Shown here in pieces: positions 43,130 to 56,594 of a DNA stretch of 64,000 bases. The position numbers and the translations under genes were made by a program. Under the pieces are notes generated by a model. That model was given only the letters and a program-made list of their open reading frames with translations, searched no databases and was not told where the DNA came from. Origin of the DNA: Toxorhynchites rutilus septentrionalis (Eukaryota > Arthropoda > Insecta > Diptera > Culicidae). Each line of letters opens with the position of its first letter. The first letter of the stretch is position 1. Location of the stretch: assembly GCF_029784135.1 (NCBI RefSeq), contig NC_073746.1:185633983-185697982 (forward strand), written 5' to 3'.

Positions 43130-45235
43130 CTGCAAATAGCATGGAAAGAGAAAAGAAAAGGGTCACTCTAATTAAAATTTAATCATTTCACAGGATGACA
43201 AAAGTTGTCAAAATGGAATATTTTCTGTTCAGATTCATCATTATCTTCCGTGATGAATTCAAAGATGCTAGACGCCTACAGTTTTCTTCTCTGGTTTAAC
43301 CCTTCAATATGTTTGAATGTGCATCCGCGCTCGGGAAAAAATACACTGTGACAAAGAAATTAAAATTTAACACGAATGAAGCATAAACTGTTGCCGCCTA
43401 TTTAAATATCGCTTTTTATAGCGATATTGTGATGTTTTTTCGCAATAAACTATTGAGAAAATAAATAACTACTTCTGCATCCTGTCACGTAAAAAGCTTT
43501 GCTTTCATGAGCCTTGAAATCACACCGTATAATAAGAGAGCTATACTTTTATTATTTCGATATCGTATGCTTCTGCAAGGAAATTATGTCCACATGTAAT
43601 CTACATCTCAACGCCCTGGGTGTTGCTATAGAGCAGTGGTGGGTTGTGGGTAGCAGAATCTCATGCAGCAGGGTTTCATTTCCTGGTGCAATAGCGTCAG
43701 TTTCATGCCCTCGACGTGTCGTTCACAAACAAATTTTGATGTATATCCACTAGTAAGCCTGCCGAGAGCGATAGCATCAGAATCAGCTATATGAAACTGA
43801 TGTAAAATCAATAAAATATTAATAACTGAACGTTTAAGCGAGCATACGTGGTCTGCTCCGTTACATGTAGCTGTCAGTCATTGGTTTTCGAAGCCATCAA
43901 AACGGATGATCAGCGATGGGTATCTAGTGAGTTACTACTGTAGATTGTACATTTCACTATTGAAGCATGTAATGTAGGGAAACAACATTGAAGAATGAAT
44001 ATGATATTATTGTATGTCAGTGTTTCATAGAAGAAGTTAGGATATGATGATAAATAGCACTGTTGATGTTCAATAATGGAAAAAAAGAGTAAGGAAAAAG
44101 TCAAACAACAAAAGATGAGCTTGAACTTCAACCAACAGTATCAACATATCACATTTTATTAGAACATTTTTCGCTAAACGCCACATGCCGTATTACTCCC
44201 CAAAGATGTTTCTGGCGGCAAAAAGCAATGTCACGTGGTTCCTTTCTTGTTGCACGATAAACTTTTCTAATCAACGCCTTCACTGCGGAGGTTCGTGGGT
44301 TTATTGCGTTTGTATCGGAGCATTGCTTTCATGAAACAAGCTCAAAACTCGTATGTTATCATACGATTCTAGGCAACTTCAAAACTACGTTTTGACTAAT
44401 CATGTATTTTTAGATCTTATCGAATATTTTTGAAACTCATAGAGAGAACAAAGTTTTATATATTTATACAGATGCTGTCGAAACGTTGCAAATGATTTCC
44501 ATTGCTGACGATCATCAGCTTTCCTCAATTACACATCGTTTTCTGTGTTTCCTGGCATTGGCACTGGAGCAGATTCATCCGCCATGGTCTATGCATTTTC
44601 AGTTTTAACCCATTCCATTCCACACGTGTGGGCAGATTTCGTTCGCGCAATTTGTTAAGGTGTCAATTTCGACAACTGCGCTCGATTTTTTTATGTTAAT
44701 TGATTAGTGATAGATTTTAATTTCACAGGATATTTTGTAGGTCTAGGCGCAAAAATGTTTCGCCCCTAGTTGTCACATCTAGAAACTATTGACAGAGTTT
44801 TGATCCGGATGGTTTGTTTCATCGAGATTGAAGGACATATTCAAAAGTTATCGACGATGGAACGCGAAACGCGGGAAAAATCTTTGCACACTTACGTTGA
44901 GAACCCGACTCAGGACTATGTTAAACGGGAGTTTGAAATCAACATGTCGCGATGGTAGCTTCTCCCAACTTCCCATTCCGTTAAGAACCCGAAGTTCCGC
45001 AAAAAACTTTGGAGCCATTATAGAGTGAAGATATTTCTCCCTGTTGAAATAAGTTATTGATTATTCACACTATTGAACAATCGCTCCAGCTGAAAGTATT
45101 AAACTGTGCAAACCAATGGCCCTAAAATTGTACTGAATTCTTAAATTTGTTATTTTAATAAATTGAAGTGGTACACAATCGAATTTAAATCAAATAATAT
45201 CGTTATCCCACTTTTGCAATTCCCCTGTCATTTTT
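43130..45235. other. Upstream flank of sNPF, unassigned
   Basis: Expected to hold the sNPF 5' UTR exon and promoter, but no reliable signal was found. A plus-strand frame at 44770-44958 (ERETREKSLHTYVENPTQDY) looks coding-like, but I do not recognise it. It may be part of a retroelement upstream of the LINE at 45236. Confidence 0.3.
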
Positions 45236-46586
45236 TATATGTCCATGCGACAAAAAATCCATGGAATCCCAGATCATCTACGCTCCGATTTTATTCCGCC
45301 GATATTTTCGGCAGAATATGGGAAAGTTAGATCTGATAAAATGTTCTTTTCTGATAGTTAACACATAAACGGGTCCACTGGCTTCGGCATCTTCAATGAA
45401 AATTCCAGTGCCTCTTTTAAACTCAGAGATCCTTGTTATGTGTATGTCGCTGAGCTGGGTGCGATATACTATGCTCTTGGGATCATTGAAACACTGCCCA
45501 TCGACCATTATTTTATTTTTTCAGACAGTCTCAGCTCATTAGAGGTAATCCGCTCAATGAAAGTTGATAAACGCTCATCTTATTTCCTAACAAGGATAAG
45601 ACATCTATTGAGTGTTTCGGTCGAAAAATTATTCAAGATTACCTTAGCATGGGTTCCCTCTCATTGCTCGATTTCGGGGAATGAGAAAGCGGACTCGCTA
45701 GCTAAGGTGGGCGCTTCAGAAAGTACACTTTTTGAAATGCAAATTGCTTATAATGAATTTCTTTCACGTTCCTCGTCAGCACATACTCGTAAGTTGGCAG
45801 CGCATGTGGAGTGCAGATGAGTTCGGTCGTTGATTACACACGATTATCCCTAAGGTCTCGACGAGTGCATGTTTCAAGGGATTGAATGTAGGTCGTAATT
45901 TCATTCGCGTGATATCTCGGCTTATGTCCAATCACTACAACCTAAACGCACATCTTTATCGCATTGGGTTCGCAGCAAATCATCTTTGTGATTGTGGCGA
46001 TGGCAGCCACGACATCCAGCATGTTGTCTGGTCGTGTATCCGGTTCCATGCTGCTCGCTTTCAGTTCTCTAGAGCACTGAGAGCACAAGGCAGACAATCG
46101 GATATCCCCGTTCGGGATATCTAGGATATAGTCGCGGCAATACATACACACACTCTTTACAGATACACGGGCCTAAGGTTGTGCAGTCCACTGATCATTC
46201 AACAAGAGCCAAAGGTTGTACCGCTCATGATAACTCTACACGAGCTGATGATTGCACCGGCTAGTGACCATTCTATCCTGGATTCCTCGAGTCTAGAAGA
46301 CGCACAACGCTAGATATGAGGTACAGACTAGGGGGCGTTGATGATTAATGGTCAGCTGCATCCCAATAGGAAGTATCCCGTGTCGGGCACACGTACAGAG
46401 CATTGGAGACAGCAACATCCCAATTACGAGAACACTTGTAATACTAACCTCGAGCTGACCGCGAGTAATCGGTTACATATTACCAACATAGTTGTAAAGC
46501 AAATCTTGTCAAAATATTGAACTCCCTGTCAGGCTGATGCCATATGAGCCTTAATAAAAATATATATTTTGGATAAAAAAAAAACA
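45236..46586 (+). mobile_element. 5'-truncated LINE: RNase H, C-terminal zinc motif, 3' UTR and poly(A)
   Basis: RNase H-like frame from about 45375 (STGFGIFNENSSASFKL; YVAELGAIYYALGIIETLP; FIFSDSLSSLEVI; WVPSHCSISGNEKADSLAK). After a stop and a shift, RLMSNHYNLNAHLYRIGF and a zinc-like CDCG...H...C block follow. A 3' UTR of about 450 bp ends in AATAAAAATA and an A-run at 46577-46586. The order RT-RNase H-CCHC is that of I/Loa-type clades. Confidence 0.8.
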
Positions 46587-47004
46587 ATGCACTCGAGATG
46601 CACTTGTGTTGATATATCGATTATTATTTTGAAATTTATTAAACACTAATTCAGTTTGAAAAATTATTCAGTGTCCTTTGAGAATTCAACAGGAGTGTAT
46701 CGAAAACCACAAACATAAAAATGCGGCGAAACTATTTGTGGAGTGTTATGCCGCGTGTGAACGCAAGTGATGGTTGCCAGATGATTTTCATAAATATTTT
46801 CACAATAGATCTTGTCGAACGAAAATAAACATTGAGTTATTAAATTATTATTTTCGTTTTGTTCGATAAATCATATAATTTTATTCTAATTTAATTAACA
46901 CGATATTACGATACGGACTTCCCATTCACCATGTTCGCAGATAGAAACGCGTAAGTCAGGGAAAACGCACTGTTTTTCCGATAGCCGTGATTTATTCTGT
47001 GTTT

Positions 47005-47281
47005 ATTCTGGCCGAGTTGCTTAGCATCACACCTAACATGCTGGGTGGTGGTTCGGGTTCGATTCCCGTTCTGGTCGGGGGAATTTTTCGTCAAAGAAAT
47101 TTCCTTCGACTTGCACTGTGGTCACGCGTATTCTAGAGCTTGCCACTCAGAATACATTCAAGGCGTGTTATTTGGCATAGAATTCTCACTAAGTACTAAT
47201 AAAAATGACGCATGTAATACTACGTTGAGACGGCATAGTTCCTCTAGGAACGTTAGTGCCATTTACGAAGAAGAAGAAGGT
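47005..47281 (+). mobile_element. tRNA-derived SINE, near full-length
   Basis: The tRNA-like head has an A-box-like GGCCGAGTTGCTTAGCATC and a B box in GGTTCGGGTTCGATTCCC (47048-47065), the internal promoter for RNA polymerase III. The body ends in GAAGAAGAAG. Related copies: 60341-60570 (minus) and a tail at 5199-5260. Similar in kind to culicine tRNA SINEs. I do not name the family. Confidence 0.75.
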
Positions 47282-48260
47282 AACAGAGATTCGTTGAGTA
47301 ATTAAAGAAAATATAATTTACTTCAAGCATAAATCCGTGGTAACATAATTAATTTTATAACCTGCACTAACTAGTTCTAGTCTTATGGTATATAAACCTT
47401 AGTATACTTGGCTTTTAGTTTGGAAATAAATTATAAAGGGTAATTCTATGAATTCAATAACACACGTTCTTCTCTTCTGAGCACTTGCTGAACCTCCTAT
47501 TGTTCACTAGAGCTTGACTGTAGGTATCTGCTTGGCATTGTTGGTAGACGTGCTTCTAGTTGCAGATAAGATCGTCAGTGAATGTGCCACTGCAGCAACA
47601 ACGATCTTCAACATCGTTGACCGTGACATCGCATAAAACTTTCAGGAAAATACATGCGCCTGAAAATGAGAATGGCCAGTGATTGAGTGAATAAAACATA
47701 ATATCAGACACTGGAGAAAAATTAACCAAATGCCACTAAAAGAAGTTTCATTCGGTATACTGTTTGGTTGAAATTTTTCTTGAGAAAAATAGCGTTTAAT
47801 TAATATCCCACAACAATTCAATTGTTTTTCAAAATGGCATCCTTGTGCTGGGCTGTTTGCATGTAGAATGAAGTGGATTGTCATATTATTAAACGCCGAG
47901 GAACGCCGATCTAAAGCGATCAGTATGCACGCGATGAACTCTAACTAATCGCTTCGCATTGCACCGCATCGCGTTCACTATGTCCTCGGCCTATGGCATC
48001 TGGAAATAGACGATCCCTTCATCCATTATTAAACCCTGTTTCAGTTAGGATTCAGTCACATAAAGTAGGACATTACGCAGCATGGAAACAACGTATAAAA
48101 AAGGGAAGGATGTCATTTTGTAGGTTTTTAATTTATTTTAATTTTAAGGGGAAAAACATTAAAATTATTCGTCAGCTGTTCGGATGAATTTTCGAACTTT
48201 TAGTGTGACACCACCAATCATTTTTTGCACAGTACTGGTGGTAACCGTTTTTCATATCTT
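47282..48260. other. Intergenic, unassigned
   Basis: No coding or repeat evidence. A small GC patch (GCACCGCATCGCGTTCAC) is at 47961-47978. Confidence 0.35.
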
Positions 48261-48264
48261 ATTC

Positions 48265-48370
48265 GATCATTTTTCAATTTGAGCTGATTTTCTGATGTTT
48301 CCGTCACATTTCTTCAGTTTGTTTTTGATAATTGCCTAATATCTCTCGATAGGACGAAAAGGGCGATGAA
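48265..48370 (-). mobile_element. Very old DD37E transposase relic
   Basis: On the minus strand the frame RPIERY-stop-AIIKNKLKK (about 48355-48310) matches the LRPIEKYWAI(L/M)K block that holds the catalytic Glu of family A. Only this short piece is recognisable. Confidence 0.45.
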
Positions 48371-49515
48371 AAATTCAAATTTAATTATTTTTGTTTTGTA
48401 ACTCTATGTAAAAAAACTTTTTTTTTCGCTGCACTGAAAATGTTGTTTTGATTTTCGCATAATCAAAGGCGCAATAAAATGAGCTTACAAGGCAGCCATA
48501 AATTTTTCCAACTGTTTCAAAAGTAAATTTTTTATCAATGGTAAATATTTGTTATTCCCCGTGTAATGATTATGTTCTCTGAATTTGGAATCAATTCGTT
48601 ATCTAGTTTCCACGGCCACGGTGGGGGTTAACGAAATCATGAAATTATATTATTGCAATAAAACCTCTTTAAGGTTGATTAAGAGGGTTTTACGACTGGT
48701 TTTGTGTACTTGGTCCACGCTGATTGAACAAAAAAATATTTTTCAGAAACTTGACCATTTGGTCAGCCACTATGACTGAACAATTTTATGATTAAATCAT
48801 ATAATTTATTCAGTACGCCGTCGACGTGGTTTTTAAACTGTATAATTTACTCAACAAAAATAATACAATAAAGCAAACTGTATTTTAATTACCAAAAATA
48901 ATCGATTAGCATCACTCAAAAGCTACTTAACAAAATTAATTATTTAAGTCATCCATTTTGTCATCCTCCATCTTCCTCCTTCTCGTAACATATACTGGAC
49001 AAGACGCGCAATAACAGTAACTTTTCAACGAATGTCTGGAAATTTGATTCACTGGAATAGTAATCAAGTTACGCCATCTGTTGTAAAACCGAAGAAACGA
49101 AGTCACTATTACATTCGGAAAATGTTTTTTTTGTTATTTACATTAAAGATTGCCAGTTTTCAGTCATGTGTTCAGTTACCAAATAAAGGATTTGGAGTAG
49201 GATTTGAAATCGATCATGAAAGGTTCAATAATTACATTTTTTTACTCTTTGACACTTGTTCCTCTTGAACTCTCTATGAACTAGGATATAATAATATATT
49301 CGCATAAAGAAACATCGGATCTGATGGAATACTGCACACTCTTTCACATCGCCGTTTTCATTGGTTTCAGTGAGTTCGAACTCAAACGAAACTTCGAATT
49401 GAATATTTTGATTCACTATCAACATGATGATTTGAGAATTTTCTTTCAATGAGAAGAATGCAACAAACGAACGTGAAGCGAAACGAACATGTATATTAGA
49501 GAACAGATATTTTCT
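48371..49515. other. Intergenic, unassigned
   Basis: A+T-rich. Several short random frames, nothing supportable. Confidence 0.35.
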
Positions 49516-49519
49516 GTAT

Positions 49520-49527
49520 TGAGAGAG

Positions 49528-49570
<43 letters not shown>
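49520..49570. repeat. (AG)n microsatellite
   Basis: About 25 GA dinucleotides with two GC interruptions. Confidence 0.95.
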
Positions 49571-49571
<1 letters not shown>

Positions 49572-49691
49572 GCAATATATTCAGCCTGCATGAGTTTGCT
49601 GCGAATGAAATGCGATAAGTTCATTCTTGAGTGGCAATGTGTTATTTGAAGTGAAATTGGAAGCCCCTGGACATGACATTTCCGATAATGT

Positions 49692-50264
49692 AGGGGAAGT
49701 GGGGTCATAGTTGTCACCCTAAGGAATATGCCCATTTCCAGCGTCCACATACTGCTTCAATGCCCGTTTTTCAAAGAATATTATAGTTCAATTCAGTGTT
49801 GTTCGAGATAGCAAAAGGCTTTTACTAGAAAAATTCAAAATAGTACTTTTAACATCATTATAAAAAAAGTTGAAAAATCGAACTTTTTTTTGCTTGGAGG
49901 TAAGGTAGGTAATCTAGTGGGGGCAAAGTGGTCACTTGCACATATCAATCTAAATGAGATAGATTTATGCGTTTTTTTCTTCCAAATTTATTCAAATCAT
50001 ATTTGATATAGTAGGTACATGTATAAAATAAGTTTGGCCTATTTACCTAAAGTCTCAATTTGAATTTTTTTAAGCATACAAAAACGCAGTAAGAAACATA
50101 ACGTTCCGCATAGTGAGGCTTGGTTTAGTTGAAGTGGCATATTTTTCCAGGGTCAAAGCTACAAAAGGAACCACTTCAACAGCAGTATGTGATGAGGTAT
50201 ATCAGCTTTAGTAAACAGAACATTGTAAGTCGTTATTCACCTATGACCACTTTGCCCCCAAACA
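49692..50264. mobile_element. Possible pogo-type MITE
   Basis: Left TAGGGGAAGTGGGGTCATAG and the complement of the right end (GGGGGCAAAGTGGTCATAGG) resemble each other. The right-end motif also occurs inside, in the same form, at 49917-49936. No clear target duplication. Confidence 0.4.
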
Positions 50265-50822
50265 TCAAAGTAATTTCTATGTAAATTAATCGCTGAGATT
50301 AAACAAAATATCTGTTCATCTCTCCTAAAATATGTGAACAGTCGTTCAAACTGATGATTTGTCCAACATATCAGATTGAATAAACTAAATTTCACGAGAA
50401 ATTCCTTAGATACCATGCGCACAGAACTACGGCCGAATGGCTATCGAGAGAGCAATTTCTGTTTTTATTTATATTTTGACATGCGACAGCTCTACTGAAG
50501 TACAGGGTGACTCAAAAGTCATTAAATTCTTCAAATATAAGGTGACTATCAATACGACATCCATAGTCAATAGCTATACTACCAAACAAGCAGGTGACCA
50601 ATTTGCCCTACAACGTAATGTCAACGTTGACGTTGATAGCGTATGTGAATGGGGTTGCGAGATTTACATGAGAAGGTATTTGATACTACGTTCTTTTACG
50701 TTGACTTCACGTTGATGTTCCGTTACATTGTTGTGGATTGTACTTGATACTTGATACAAGTTGATGATACAGTTCTGCATTTGTTTCCCCTAGTAACGTG
50801 TGGGCGTCGTTCTATCATAGTA

Positions 50823-51287
50823 AGGTACACCGGAGCAAGTTGAAACGGTTATTTCGAAGTTTAACTTGAAATAGTCGTTTTCACTGGTTTCAATTTACCC
50901 CAGAATTGAAAAAAAAACATGGGGTGAGTTGAAATGGTCAGAGTTATACGGAAAAAGATTGTTCAGATTATTTTTCAAAACCCCTACACTTGATTATCCC
51001 TATTTAATCACCTGACGTAGAATCTTGGGGTGATCTTTTTGAAAAAAATCAGTGTTTTTCGGACCGATTGAGTCAGCGCGCAAAAATGTTTGTTTTGATT
51101 TCGCGAACGAGGAGAGTAAACAAAGGCGCGGATTGCAATAAGGCATTCCAATATTCTGCTAATGGCTGTCATAAGGTGGGTTGAGAGGTATTGTTTATAA
51201 AAAAAATCACGTCATTTCATCTTTCCTAGTGAAAGTTATGACTTCCGTTTTAACTTTCCCCGTATTTCAACTTGCCCCGGTGTACCT
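50823..51287. mobile_element. MITE with AGGTACACCGG termini (TA flanks)
   Basis: The arms AGGTACACCGGAGCAAGTTG (50823) and the complement of CAACTTGCCCCGGTGTACCT (51268-51287) have TA on both sides. Internal GTTGAAA words repeat. Likely a nonautonomous Tc1/mariner/pogo element. Confidence 0.8.
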
Positions 51288-51289
51288 TA

Positions 51290-54200
51290 TCATTTTTTTT
51301 TAACGAAAAACATTAAATTTCTTTGTCTGTCTGGTACGAAATTTTTGAGAAAACTTAATCTGGGTTCTCGAATTCTATGTTGATTTTAACTGTCTTCTGT
51401 CCCTCTTCTTGGAACTGTTTTAAAATATGCCGATCAGATTCAGCTCCAGATTCAACAATCATAATACAAACAAACACTATTAACAGTTATTAACCATCTT
51501 GGCTTCTGGAACATTAACATTAACTTCGTGCTTCCGAAACATAGTACCATCATTCCAACCAGCTTAGCAACTCATTTCGGGGTCGAAGCGTGGTCACAAA
51601 TCGACACCCAGACAAAAATGCAGTCTGCCGGTTTAGTTAATTTATATCATGATTGAACTTCCTAGGGATTACCCAGCAACGATGGTTGGAAACCTGACTT
51701 CCGGTATGTAATGATTGGGCGGAAAACATCTAGCCGGTATCGTCAAATTAGGTCCTACGTCAAAATCAGTCGAGTCGAGCAAATTCAGTTTACTAGTGGT
51801 ATCGGAGATAATCAATAGGAATAAAAGTGTATAATAAAATTGAGTTTTAAAGGCATTCCATGATTGCCTAGCGATTGCTCTGAATATAAAGATGTTTCTG
51901 AGTGTGAAAATCAGATGAATGAATATAGCTGTTTGCACGAACGACCACACATTAGTAACGTTTCTATTGGACAAGGGACACTTATGGAACATGTGGTCTA
52001 TATCAATCATGTTTCTCAATTAACGAAGAGCAAACGAATGAATAGTTATCCTTCTTCTGGCTATGAGCATACCCGTTGGTGTGGTATTCATTCTAATGTC
52101 CTTTTGAATCGTTGGCATTTTCCACCTCATATGAGCAGCAAATCTCATTCATTATGGATTGAACGAGCAATTGTTGGCAAGGTAATCAATCTACTGCCTC
52201 AGCAACCGAGAGGATCAAGTGTCCTTTTAATGACGCTATATCAAACGTGAACTGAATTATTCATTCATAGAATAACGATTAATTTGTCTGTGCAGTGTCA
52301 TGATATTACGTAATCATCTAACACATCGCGGAAAAATGATATATGTGTGATAGCGTTAAACGATTATTCGTTCACAACAGTTGATACCCCAAAATATATA
52401 TTATTACAACAGGGCACATCAACTGACATTATTAAAGCAGAGCACCATTTCTCAAAGCGTTTAATTTAGTCATTCATGATAATCGGCCTTATTAATGACT
52501 TTCATTTAACAAAAAGCAAAAGTGGGACGTGCCAAAGCATATTTAAAATGGTTTGAAGCAATTCCGGGAGTAAATCTAGTGAAGTTTGTCATAATGACTC
52601 AACTTCATCATTGCTTTCGCTAATTGCTCGTCAAACAATGATGTAAACAAAATATGTCGATGTCAAGGAAAATCAGACCGTTTTGAATAAGGTGGGATTA
52701 CAGAGAATAAGCTTGATAGTCGTTCATTTGTTCAGCTCAATTTTTCCAATCATTTGTTGTCTATGATGAATATAATTGCATTTGTTATTCAAATTAGTCT
52801 ATTTTGTGTTATAAGGAACACACTTGCAGAACACCCAAGATGACACATTTCAGCTCCATGAGTGTGCCTCCGCCATTTATGGTAGAGATTAACTTCAAAA
52901 GAATTTGAAATGAATACACAGAACGAAGTTCATACAACAGAAAGAGTGACAACGTGAAGAAAATTTAGACTCTCGATTGAGCTGTCAGAAGATGGATATC
53001 GTATAAGTTAATCCTCCATTCAGCTTCTTGAGCTGTAGAGAGCGAAGCAACAGAGCATTTGTTGCTCGATAGTATGCTTATTCATGTTACGGATCTTTTC
53101 ACCGTTTATAAATAGGACACTTCTCCCATCCGTTCGGTTCTTCATAGCTGCATGCGTGTAATGTAAGCTTTATAGAGATTTTTCCATGCTTCAACGAGGA
53201 TCTGTCTTTAGGAGTTGAGAGGAAAATAAAAAAGGAGTAATTTCAAACCACGATTTATTGGTAGAGGGGAAATTGCAATCGTAATACAGGATTCAATACT
53301 GGAGTAAGTTGCGAAGTGTGTAACTCCTGGCAGTATGTGAAGAACCATCTCGAGTATACAGAGAATTTCGTTAAAACGTCAATGTTTTATTTATAGCGAT
53401 CCTGTTTTAACATATTTGAAGCAATTGTTCATAGTTATGTTTTTTGAAATGATTTGAAACAATATGCATTTTTTACCTCAATTAGAAGTAATAAATGAGT
53501 TCCATATGTTCTATAAAATGATAAAAACAAACTATAAGACATACAAAGCGAATGAAATCTTAGAATATTCAACGGAACGCATATATATTTGTTAATAACT
53601 GAACTCAGAAGTATACATCACAGTATATTAATTCTATTAATGCGTAGATATAAATTATATGAGAATAAAACATTCTTGTTTGTTTAGAAATGGGAAAATA
53701 ATTTATTTGAAGTATGCTCTGTATACAGTTACGCATATTTTTGGCCCTTTTGCGGATTCATTGTCTGAAGGAGTCCTTATATTTTGAGAAAATCCAATTA
53801 ATGCTTTAGAAAAAAACAAATTACTCTCTTGAAAAATCTGATTGCATTGCCGTTTTTCTTGTATAATTATATTGAAATGCATTAATTGTCGGTATCCATT
53901 TCCAGTGGTAGTATCAAATAAATTCGGAAACTCATACCGGCTTCTCCAGGATTCAATCAAGATTTTTGACATTTCAATCAACATTTCTTGTATCAACATA
54001 TCGATTGTAATTTCCAGTAGTCATCCAGCATTTCATATCTTTAAATTGAGGAACCCAGATACTATATATTGCTTGCAAAACAGTTCTAGGCCATCGACAT
54101 TTAACATTTGCCGATGTTAATTGCATTTGATTAAAATCATCTGCCAGTTATTTTTACAAATCACCATTTTGATTATTTTGGGTGACTTTTCATGTTTTTT

Positions 54201-55735
54201 TCTCATTGTAAAATATTTCAAGTGCTTAAATTTTTCAAATTTTCATTGTTTTAAATATCTCAAGAATACATTTTAGTGTGAAATCATGAAAGTTGAGAAA
54301 TGCGAAGTTATTTCCACACATCCATTACATAGATCAACTATTAAAAGTTCCGTTATTTTTTTGCGAAAGTTGACAATACTGAAAAATCAATAAACATATA
54401 TCATCATTGATATATCTGAAAATTTTACGAAACATTTCACTCACCTGAGAAAAACACTTATTTACAATCCGAAACCAAATGAGACACAAAAAAACAGTTG
54501 GCAAAAAACGTGCCTAATGAGTTTTGTTAACCAGCGCTTGGTAAGTCTTTTCTACGCTGTTTCCTTCTCGTTGAGATTTTACACCAAGTGTGACACTCCT
54601 TGAACTGTTGTAAACCCGTCATCTTTTGCCTGGTGAAGTTGTGGCTGTTTTTAAATGATAGTACTTGTACGAGAAACTAACCACGAGCCTTTCGAACTGG
54701 GAAAGTTGTGCCGGTGAAACGCGAGATATTCAAATCTGATTTCCGCTAACAGAAAGTTGAACGGGATAAATAAGAGAAATTCGCTGTAGACTTTTCACAC
54801 GATTAAGCACATTTTTTGCGTAAACCATGGTATATTGCGTGGGGGAAAATTTTAAAAGTTTATTGTGACTCTTTCATTCCTACTATTCTACAACTACAAC
54901 TGCTCTGATTACGTCTCTAGAACTCAAGAGATCGTAGGCAAATTTTCAAAGTAACAAAAAGCTATTTCCAATTGTTTTCTTATTTTTTAAAATTTTATTC
55001 TGGAACAATAAAAGCACCCAAAACGTAATAAAAATCATAATGTGTAGTACAGTTTCTACATTGTTAGTTTTATAGTAAAGAACAAATAAAAAAAAGGTCA
55101 GTTCCTAGGGGTGCGGACGGGAGCTTGACGTAGGATTGTAATTGTTGGAATCATTTGGTTTTGAATTGAGCTCTTTTAATCGTTCCGTAAAGTAGACACT
55201 TTTAATATTCCAAATGCTGGTTTATTTTATTTGTTATAGAGTAATTTCACGCCGCATCAGTCAACTCAAGAAATATCACAAGAACGGTTAGTCCTAGGAT
55301 AAAATGTTGTATATAGTTTTTCATGTAGAATCGCATGTAGATTCCATTTTATCTCCAGCTTTCTTACGATCTCGCAAAAAGCTGCAAATTTCATAAATTT
55401 AATTTAATTTTGGTGAGGCGGACAAGGCACCACTACACGTCAATCTTCGTCAATTCAAAGGGGTTTCTAATAAAAATATATAAAACAATATCGAAGTAGT
55501 GCTTTGATATATAAATATATATATGTAACAGAGCCGAATTCATTCGTTTACATTTTTTATCTTAAGATAACTTTTTTTGTATACACTATTACCATTTTGA
55601 GGCGTAAGAGTATCGCTATCTATCGATAAACATTTGTTTTTTTATCTATAACACAGTAGATTTTTTGATTTGAAATGGACTTGACATTACAACAAATGAA
55701 CGGGACTTGTAATTTCAAAACAAAGCTTTTGAGCA
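51290..55735. other. Intergenic stretch, 4.4 kb, unassigned
   Basis: Overlapping frames on both strands at 51669-52250 are the only long ones. The minus one has IDIDHMFHKCPLSNRNVTNV and SWNAFKTQFYYTLLFLLIIS, reminiscent of a LINE C-terminal CxxxH-type end, but too weak to call. The rest is A+T-rich with no recognised feature. Confidence 0.3.
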
Positions 55736-55737
55736 TC

Positions 55738-56575
55738 TATGTATATAAAAAAGGAGTGATGTCTGTCTACCTTTCTGTCTTTCTGTCTGTCTGGTTCTCA
55801 TGAACTCGGAATCTACTGAACCGATCGACATGAAAATTGGTATGTAGGGTTTCTGGGGCCGGGGAAGGTTTTCACGATAGTTGGAGACCCCTCTCCCTTC
55901 TCTAAGGGGGGCTGCCATACAAAGGAAACACAAATTTCTACATTACTCGAGAAATAACTAAGCCACCCCCAAATTTCAACACAAATTTCTGCATTACTCG
56001 AGAACTAATCAAGTAAATGAAACGAAATTTGGCATGTGGAGGTTTTGGAATGCAATAAATGATTCTATGATGGTTAGATACTCCTCCTTCCTCTCTTAGG
56101 GGGGCTGCCATATAAATGAAACCCAAATTTCTGCATTACTCGAGAATTAATCAATCAAATGAACCCAATTGGCATGTGGGGTTTTAGGGTGCAATAAATG
56201 ATTCTATGGTGGTCAGATACTCCTCCTCCCTCTCTTGAGGGGTGGGGGCTTGGGGGGTTGGTGCTGCCATAAAAGTGAAATACAAATTTCTGCATTACTC
56301 GAGAATTAATCAAGCAAACGAAACCAAATTAGGTATATGGAGGTTTTAGGGCGCAATAAATGTTTTCACGGTGGTTCAGCCATACAAATGAAGCATACAT
56401 TTCCGCATAATTCAAGAACTAATCAAGCAAACCGAACTAAATTTGGCATGTGGAGGTTTTATGGGGAAGAAACATTTCTAAGGTGGTTCGACACTCCTCC
56501 CCCCTCTCTAAGGGGGTCTCCCATACAAAGGAAAAAAATTTTCTGGATAAGCATAACCATTTTTTTTTTTTCAAA
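55738..56575 (+). mobile_element. Tandem-repeat-bearing dispersed element, copy 2
   Basis: Starts with a TATATAAAAAAGG and TCTGTCTGTC region, then ACTGAACCGATCGACATGAA, then about five imperfect 115-195 bp units each with CTGCCATACAAA, AAATTTCTGCATTACTCGAG and GGTTTTAGGG. It is the reverse complement of copy 1 (37121-38695). It ends in a T-run at 56562-56573. Confidence 0.7.
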
Positions 56576-56594
56576 ATGAGTCATCGTTAGACTC

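Noticed and set aside
47009..47075. Possible tRNA gene
   Set aside because: The A and B boxes are there, but the rest does not fold as a tRNA by eye, and it is the head of a SINE with a GAA tail.
49225..49750. Minus-strand frames with long SLSLSL runs
   Set aside because: They are translations of the (GA)n microsatellite.
51669..52250. Overlapping 116- and 128-codon frames on opposite strands
   Set aside because: The minus frame hints at a LINE C-terminus, but the motif is too weak and the flanking frames do not extend it. Left as unassigned.
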